Positions 59,634 to 64,000 of a stretch of 64,000 nucleotides of DNA are shown piece by piece (positions within the stretch are counted from its first letter, which is position 1; each line of letters starts with the position of its first letter). Below the pieces are notes generated by a model that worked only from the letters and a program-made list of their open reading frames with translations, searched no databases and had not been told where the DNA came from. Origin of the DNA: Streptomyces tirandamycinicus (lineage in GTDB: Bacteria; Actinomycetota; Actinomycetes; Streptomycetales; Streptomycetaceae); assembly GCF_003097515.1 (NCBI RefSeq), contig NZ_CP029188.1:1426001-1490000 (forward strand), in the 5' to 3' direction. Position numbers and translations under genes: made by a program.

Positions 59634-60767
59634 GTGAAGCTTCAGCGCAAGAACGGGCTTCGCGCCACCGCGCTCGGTGCCCTCGCCGTGTCCGGCGCCC
59701 TGGTCCTCACGGCGTGTGGTTCGGACGACAACACCGGCGGCAGCGGCAGCGCGGGCGAGAAGAAGGCCGCCGCGTCGAACATCAAGTGCGACGACGCCAA
59801 GGGCCAGCTGATGGCCTCCGGCTCCAGTGCCCAGAAGAACGCGATGGACCTGTGGGTCAAGAACTACATGGCCGCCTGCACCGGCGTGGAGGTCAACTAC
59901 AAGTCCTCCTCCTCCGGTGAGGGCATCGTCGCCTTCAACCAGGGCACCGTCGGCTTCGCCGGCTCCGACTCCGCGCTGAAGCCCGACGAGGTCGAGGAGT
60001 CCAAGAAGGTGTGCAAGTCCGGCCAGGGCATCAACCTGCCCATGGTCGGCGGCCCGATCGCCATCGGCTACAACCTGCCCGGCGTGGACAGCCTGGTCCT
60101 GGACGCCCCGACCGTCGCCAAGATCTTCGACACGAAGATCAAGAAGTGGAACGACCCGGCGATCGCCAAGCTGAACCCGGGCGTCAAGCTCCCCGAGACC
60201 ACCATCCAGGCCTTCCACCGCTCCGAGGACTCCGGCACCACGCAGAACCTGGGCAAGTACCTCGGCAAGGCTGCCCCGAACGACTGGAAGTACGAGGCCG
60301 AGAAGAAGTGGCCCGCCCCGGGCGGCCAGGCGGCCCAGGGCTCCTCCGGTGTCGCGGCCCAGGTCAAGCAGGTCCCGGGCGCCATCGGCTACTTCGAGCT
60401 CTCCTACGCCAAGTCCCAGAACATCCCGGCGGTCTCGATCGACACCGGCGCCTCCGCGCCGGCCGAGGCCACCTCCGAGAACGCGTCCAAGGCCATCGCC
60501 GCCGCCAAGATCAAGGGCACCGGCAAGGACCTGGCGCTCGACCTCGACTACACCACCAAGGCCGAGGGCGCCTACCCGCTCGTCCTGGTGACCTACGAGG
60601 TCGTCTGCGACACCGGCAACAAGCCCGAGTCGCTCGACACGGTCAAGTCCTTCCTCGGTTACACGGCCTCGGACGAGGGCCAGAAGATCCTCACCGACGC
60701 CGGCTACGCCCCGATCCCGACCGAGATCAACGCCAAGGTGCGCGAGACCATCAACGGCCTCTCGTAA
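59634..60767 (+). CDS. pstS: Phosphate-binding lipoprotein PstS
   Basis: 377 residues. Lipobox VLTACGSDD with the lipidated Cys near residue 26. The mature protein is the periplasmic-binding type for inorganic phosphate: LMASGSSAQKNAMDLWVKNY, NYKSSSSGEGIVAFNQGTVG (phosphate-contacting Ser/Gly/Thr), FAGSDSALKPDE, HRSEDSGTTQN. GGAAGGA lies before the GTG at 59634. It is controlled by the PHO box and separated from pstC by a strong hairpin, fitting high PstS levels. Confidence 0.96.
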   Translation: MKLQRKNGLRATALGALAVSGALVLTACGSDDNTGGSGSAGEKKAAASNIKCDDAKGQLMASGSSAQKNAMDLWVKNYMAACTGVEVNYKSSSSGEGIVAFNQGTVGFAGSDSALKPDEVEESKKVCKSGQGINLPMVGGPIAIGYNLPGVDSLVLDAPTVAKIFDTKIKKWNDPAIAKLNPGVKLPETTIQAFHRSEDSGTTQNLGKYLGKAAPNDWKYEAEKKWPAPGGQAAQGSSGVAAQVKQVPGAIGYFELSYAKSQNIPAVSIDTGASAPAEATSENASKAIAAAKIKGTGKDLALDLDYTTKAEGAYPLVLVTYEVVCDTGNKPESLDTVKSFLGYTASDEGQKILTDAGYAPIPTEINAKVRETINGLS

Positions 60768-60788
60768 CCGACCGGCTTCCGCGACGGC

Positions 60789-60825
60789 GGAGGCCGGCCC
60801 GGAGCGCCACTCCGGGCCGGCCTCC
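60789..60825. terminator. 16-bp hairpin between pstS and pstC
   Basis: Perfect stem GGAGGCCGGCCCGGAG/CTCCGGGCCGGCCTCC with a CGCCA loop, 22 bases after the pstS stop. It lacks a U-tract. It may partly terminate, or protect a pstS-only message. Confidence 0.75.
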
Positions 60826-60903
60826 CCACCGTCACCCTCCGGTGCACCGCCGCCAGGGGAACCGCGACCCGCGGGCCCTTCCCCCACCCAGACCGGAAAG
60901 ATC

Positions 60904-61896
60904 ATGGCTTCCACCACACCCACAGAGACACCGCCGGCACCCCCGGCCGCCTCGCGCCGCGCCGCGTCCACCGGCCGCGTGGGGGACAAGGTCTTCCTTG
61001 GCCTCTCCCGTGGATCGGGCATCCTGCTACTCGCGATCATGGCGTCCATCGCCGTGTTCCTCAGCTACCGCGCCGCCCTCGCCATCTCCAAGGACGAAGG
61101 CAACTTCCTCACCACCTTCGACTGGAACCCGGCGGGCGACCCGCCGGTCTTCGGCATCGCGGTCCTGCTCTTCGGCACCGTCGTGAGCTCGATCATCGCG
61201 ATGGCCATCGCGGTCCCCATCGCGGTCGGCATCGCCCTCTTCATCTCCCACTACGCGCCCCGCCGGATAGCCGCCCCGCTCGCCTACGTGGTCGACCTGC
61301 TGGCCGCCGTCCCGTCGATCATCTACGGCATCTGGGGAGCCCTGTTCCTCGTCCCGTACCTGGGAGGGCTGAACCTCTGGCTGGACGAGTACCTGGGCTG
61401 GACGTACATCTTCGACAAGACCGAGGTCGGCGTCGCCCGCTCCCTGTTCACCGTCGGCATCCTGCTCGCCATCATGATCCTGCCGATCGTGACCAGCGTG
61501 AGCCGTGAGGTCTTCCTCCAGGTCCCGCGGATGAACGAGGAGGCCGCGCTCGCGCTCGGCGCGACCCGCTGGGAGGTCATCCGCATGTCGGTGCTCCCCT
61601 TCGGCCGCTCCGGCGTCATCTCCGCCTCGATGCTCGGCCTCGGCCGCGCGCTCGGCGAGACGATGGCCGTCGCCACGGTGCTCTCCCCGAGCTTCCTCAT
61701 CTCGCTCCACATCCTCGACCCGGGCGGCGGGACGTTCGCCCAGAACATCGCCGCGAAGTTCGACGAGGCCAACCAGTTCGGCCGGGACGCCCTGATCGCC
61801 TCCGGTCTGGTCCTCTTCGTGCTCACCCTGCTGGTCAACGGCGCCGCACGGCTGATCATCGCGCGCCGCAAGGAATACTCGGGGGCGAACGCCTGA
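60904..61896 (+). CDS. pstC: Phosphate ABC transporter permease PstC
   Basis: 330 residues, six membrane helices after a Thr/Pro/Ala-rich start. The permease EAA-type loop reads NEEAALALGATRWEVIRMSV, contacting PstB. VVDLLAAVPSIIYGIWGALF is typical of PstC. Its stop and the pstA ATG share one base (TGATG). Confidence 0.96.
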   Translation: MASTTPTETPPAPPAASRRAASTGRVGDKVFLGLSRGSGILLLAIMASIAVFLSYRAALAISKDEGNFLTTFDWNPAGDPPVFGIAVLLFGTVVSSIIAMAIAVPIAVGIALFISHYAPRRIAAPLAYVVDLLAAVPSIIYGIWGALFLVPYLGGLNLWLDEYLGWTYIFDKTEVGVARSLFTVGILLAIMILPIVTSVSREVFLQVPRMNEEAALALGATRWEVIRMSVLPFGRSGVISASMLGLGRALGETMAVATVLSPSFLISLHILDPGGGTFAQNIAAKFDEANQFGRDALIASGLVLFVLTLLVNGAARLIIARRKEYSGANA

Positions 61897-62975
61897 TGAG
61901 CCACGCAACCGTCAAGGACACCCGCACCGACGCCCCCGCACCGCGCCGGAAGAACACCCTGAGCCGCCGCGGACTCCCCCGCTGGGCCCAGCCCGCCTTC
62001 GCGATCGTCTCCGTCGCCCTCGGCTGCGGCATAGGCATGGCCGCCGGCTGGGAGAGCCGGGTCCAGTGGGGCCTGATCTCCGCCCTGCTGTTCGTGGCCA
62101 TCTCGTACACGACCACCTCGGCCGTCGAGAACCGCCGCCAGGCCAGGGACCGCCTCGCCACCAGCGTCGTCTGGGTGTGCTTCGTCCTCGCCGTCGTCCC
62201 GCTGCTCTCCCTGATCTGGGTGACGGTCAGCCGCGGCATGAAGGCCCTCGACGGCTACTTCCTCACCCACTCGATGGCCGGCGTCCCCGGCTTCGAGCCC
62301 GGCGGCGGCGTCTACCACGCGCTGATCGGCACCCTGGAGCAGGTCGGTCTCGCGACCCTGATCTCCGTGCCCATCGGCCTGCTGACCGCCGTCTACCTGG
62401 TCGAGTACGGCAAGGGGAACCTGGCCAGGGCCGTGACCTTCTTCGTCGACGTCATGACCGGTATCCCGTCGATCGTCGCCGGTCTCTTCATCCTCTCGAT
62501 CATGCTGCTGGCCGGCTGGTCCCCGTCCGGGTTCATGGGCTCGCTGGCCCTCACCATCCTGATGATCCCGGTCGTGGTCCGGTCCACCGAGGAGATGCTC
62601 AAGCTCGTCCCGAACGAGCTGCGCGAGGCCTCCCTCGCCCTCGGCGTCCCGAAGTGGCGGACGATCACCAAGGTCGTCATCCCGACCGCCGTCGGCGGCA
62701 TCTCGACCGGTGTGATGCTGGCCGTCGCCCGTATCGCGGGTGAGACCGCCCCGATCATGCTGCTCGTCTTCGGCAGCCAGCTGATCAACACCAACCCCTT
62801 CGAAGGCGCCCAGTCCTCGCTCCCCTTCTACATCTGGGAGCAGTACCGGGTCGGCAGCGAGGCGTCGTACGACCGCGCCTGGGCCGCCGCCCTCGTACTG
62901 ATCGCCTTCGTCATGATCCTCAACCTGGTGGCCCGCGGCATCGCCCGCTGGAAGGCCCCGAAGACCGGCCGCTGA
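61896..62975 (+). CDS. pstA: Phosphate ABC transporter permease PstA
   Basis: 359 residues. It has an extra N-terminal helix pair (FAIVSVALGCGIGMAAG, ALLFVAISYTTTSAV) before the standard permease core. The EAA loop reads NELREASLALGVPKWRTITK; DVMTGIPSIVAGLFILSI is typical. Pairs with PstC as the membrane channel; pstB follows after 29 bases. Confidence 0.96.
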   Translation: MSHATVKDTRTDAPAPRRKNTLSRRGLPRWAQPAFAIVSVALGCGIGMAAGWESRVQWGLISALLFVAISYTTTSAVENRRQARDRLATSVVWVCFVLAVVPLLSLIWVTVSRGMKALDGYFLTHSMAGVPGFEPGGGVYHALIGTLEQVGLATLISVPIGLLTAVYLVEYGKGNLARAVTFFVDVMTGIPSIVAGLFILSIMLLAGWSPSGFMGSLALTILMIPVVVRSTEEMLKLVPNELREASLALGVPKWRTITKVVIPTAVGGISTGVMLAVARIAGETAPIMLLVFGSQLINTNPFEGAQSSLPFYIWEQYRVGSEASYDRAWAAALVLIAFVMILNLVARGIARWKAPKTGR

Positions 62976-63004
62976 GCGCGCGGCGATTTGGAAGTGACTG
63001 AGTA

Positions 63005-63781
63005 ATGGCCAAGCGAATCGACATCAGCGGACTGTCCGCCTTCTACGGCTCCCACAAGGCGATCGAGGACATCTCGATGACCGTGGAGCCCCGCTCGGTG
63101 ACGGCCTTCATCGGCCCCTCCGGCTGCGGCAAGTCGACGTTCCTGCGCACCCTGAACCGCATGCACGAGGTCACCCCCGGTGGCCGCGTCGAGGGCAAGG
63201 TGATGCTGGACGACGAGAACCTGTACGGCAGGGACGTCGACCCCGTCGCGGTACGGCGCACCGTCGGCATGGTGTTCCAGCGCCCCAACCCGTTCCCCAC
63301 CATGTCGATCTTCGACAATGTGGCGGCGGGCCTGCGGCTGAACGGCTCGTACAAGAAGAACGAGCTCGCCGACGTCGTCGAGCGCTCGCTGCGCGGCGCG
63401 AACCTCTGGAACGAGGTCAAGGACCGCCTGAACAAGCCCGGCTCGGGCCTCTCCGGCGGCCAGCAGCAGCGTCTGTGCATCGCCCGCGCGATCGCGGTCG
63501 AGCCCGACGTCCTGCTGATGGACGAGCCCTGCTCGGCGCTCGACCCGATCTCCACGCTGGCGATCGAGGACCTGATCGGCGAGCTCAAGGAGCGCTTCAC
63601 GATCGTCATCGTGACGCACAACATGCAGCAGGCGGCACGCGTCTCCGACCGCACCGCGTTCTTCAACCTCTCGGCGGTCGGACAGCCCGGCAGGCTCATC
63701 GAGATAGACGAGACGGAGCGGATCTTCTCCAACCCGTCCGTCCAGGCGACCGAGGACTACATCTCGGGCCGCTTCGGCTGA
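63005..63781 (+). CDS. pstB: Phosphate ABC transporter ATPase PstB
   Basis: 258 residues, usual length. Walker [22 protein letters not shown]-loop [20 protein letters not shown], signature [16 protein letters not shown], Walker [15 protein letters not shown] and the switch His in [13 protein letters not shown]. It energises PstCA. The end of the operon; phoU is not adjacent. Confidence 0.97.
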   Translation: MAKRIDISGLSAFYGSHKAIEDISMTVEPRSVTAFIGPSGCGKSTFLRTLNRMHEVTPGGRVEGKVMLDDENLYGRDVDPVAVRRTVGMVFQRPNPFPTMSIFDNVAAGLRLNGSYKKNELADVVERSLRGANLWNEVKDRLNKPGSGLSGGQQQRLCIARAIAVEPDVLLMDEPCSALDPISTLAIEDLIGELKERFTIVIVTHNMQQAARVSDRTAFFNLSAVGQPGRLIEIDETERIFSNPSVQATEDYISGRFG

Positions 63782-63925
63782 GCACCCCCTACTGCCCCGC
63801 GGTGCTGCATGGCGGTGCCACCGCAGGGCGAACGGTCGGCCCCCTCTCATCCCGAGCGGGGGCCGACGTCGTACCGTCCCCCGGGGGTACGGGGCCCGCT
63901 TCCGCGCACCGGGCGTCAGCCGTCC

Positions 63926-64000
63926 GGCATCCCGCATCCCGTATCCCGTATGCGGTATGCGGCATCCCGCATGCGGCATACGGCATACGGCATACGGCAT
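63926..64000. repeat. 7-bp satellite array, continuing off the edge
   Basis: Ten full 7-base units and five bases, in perfect phase: GGCATCC, CGCATCC, CGTATCC, CGTATGC, GGTATGC, GGCATCC, CGCATGC and then three GGCATAC. The pattern is (C/G)G(C/T)AT(A/C/G)C. It begins 145 bases after pstB. No coding evident. Confidence 0.9.

Overview
The window is chromosomal DNA of a Streptomyces-like actinomycete. The evidence is very high GC with strong G/C at third codon positions, many GTG starts, GTGA/ATGA/TGATG gene overlaps, mycothiol genes (mshA, mshD), glnR, rsiG, a nur-type Fur regulator, DUF2516/DUF3099/DUF1416 genes and many promoters that look leaderless. From gpmA (about 19.3 kb) to pstB (63.8 kb) the gene content follows a core Streptomyces chromosome segment as I remember it. 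The left 19 kb and the block at 29.6-34.0 kb are accessory and carry nearly all the broken genes.

Layout. 0-0.7 kb: debris (IS630 transposase piece, tail of a subtilisin-inhibitor-like protein). 0.7-4.9 kb: PIN-like/FHA protein, divergent Ser/Thr kinase, lipoprotein, truncated secreted protein. 4.9-10.3 kb: large LuxR-type (LAL) regulator divergent from a membrane-anchored WD40 protein across a perfect inverted repeat, then a decayed membrane/TPR locus. 10.7-11.2 kb: three tRNAs (CAT anticodon, two Asn). 11.4-17.4 kb: YtxH-like protein, xylulokinase, heterodimeric ABC exporter. 17.5-19.2 kb: kinase fragment, frameshifted acetyltransferase, Tyr-rich secreted peptide. 19.3-29.5 kb: gpmA, MFS exporter, YbjN protein, mshA, methyltransferase, NlpC/P60 hydrolase, SpoIIE-type phosphatase, DUF2516 protein, HbhA-like protein, XRE regulator with a perfect 20-bp palindrome.

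29.6-34.0 kb is the most unusual part: a DIP1984-family gene followed by a tRNA-like RNA candidate, a DUF5958 pseudogene with three frameshifts, a DUF4240 gene divergent from a two-gene operon of unknown function, a VapBC module and three C-terminal gene remnants. 34.0-46.6 kb: rsiG (c-di-GMP-dependent anti-sigma factor for WhiG), dtd, ygfZ-like, nur, nitrobindin-like protein, a 32-residue membrane peptide, DsrE protein, DUF3099, DUF1416, rhodanese sseA with a Cys-containing leader peptide, DUF2993 protein, repeat-bearing membrane protein, MoaD-like protein, alpha/beta hydrolase, glnR, LacI regulator. 46.8-54.1 kb: HtrA-type protease with a two-component system, PI-PLC-like enzyme, secreted 5'-nucleotidase, mshD. 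55.3-63.8 kb: phosphate block ppk, CHAD protein, NUDIX hydrolase, pstSCAB, with 11-bp-phased PHO-box repeats before pstS. The window ends inside a 7-bp satellite.

How the genes work together. Phosphate supply (pst, ppk/CHAD, 5'-nucleotidase), nitrogen control (glnR), nickel control (nur), thiol and sulfur chemistry (mshA, mshD, sseA with its leader, DsrE) and development (rsiG) lie close together. At least twelve genes have a TANNNT hexamer 6-7 nt before the start codon and no Shine-Dalgarno sequence. No CRISPR array, complete mobile element or classical biosynthetic cluster is visible. Best candidates for something undescribed are the tRNA-like element beside the DIP1984 gene, the LAL/WD40 pair with its inverted repeat, and the 31.7-32.3 kb two-gene operon. 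Family assignments are from reading motifs; no database search was possible.
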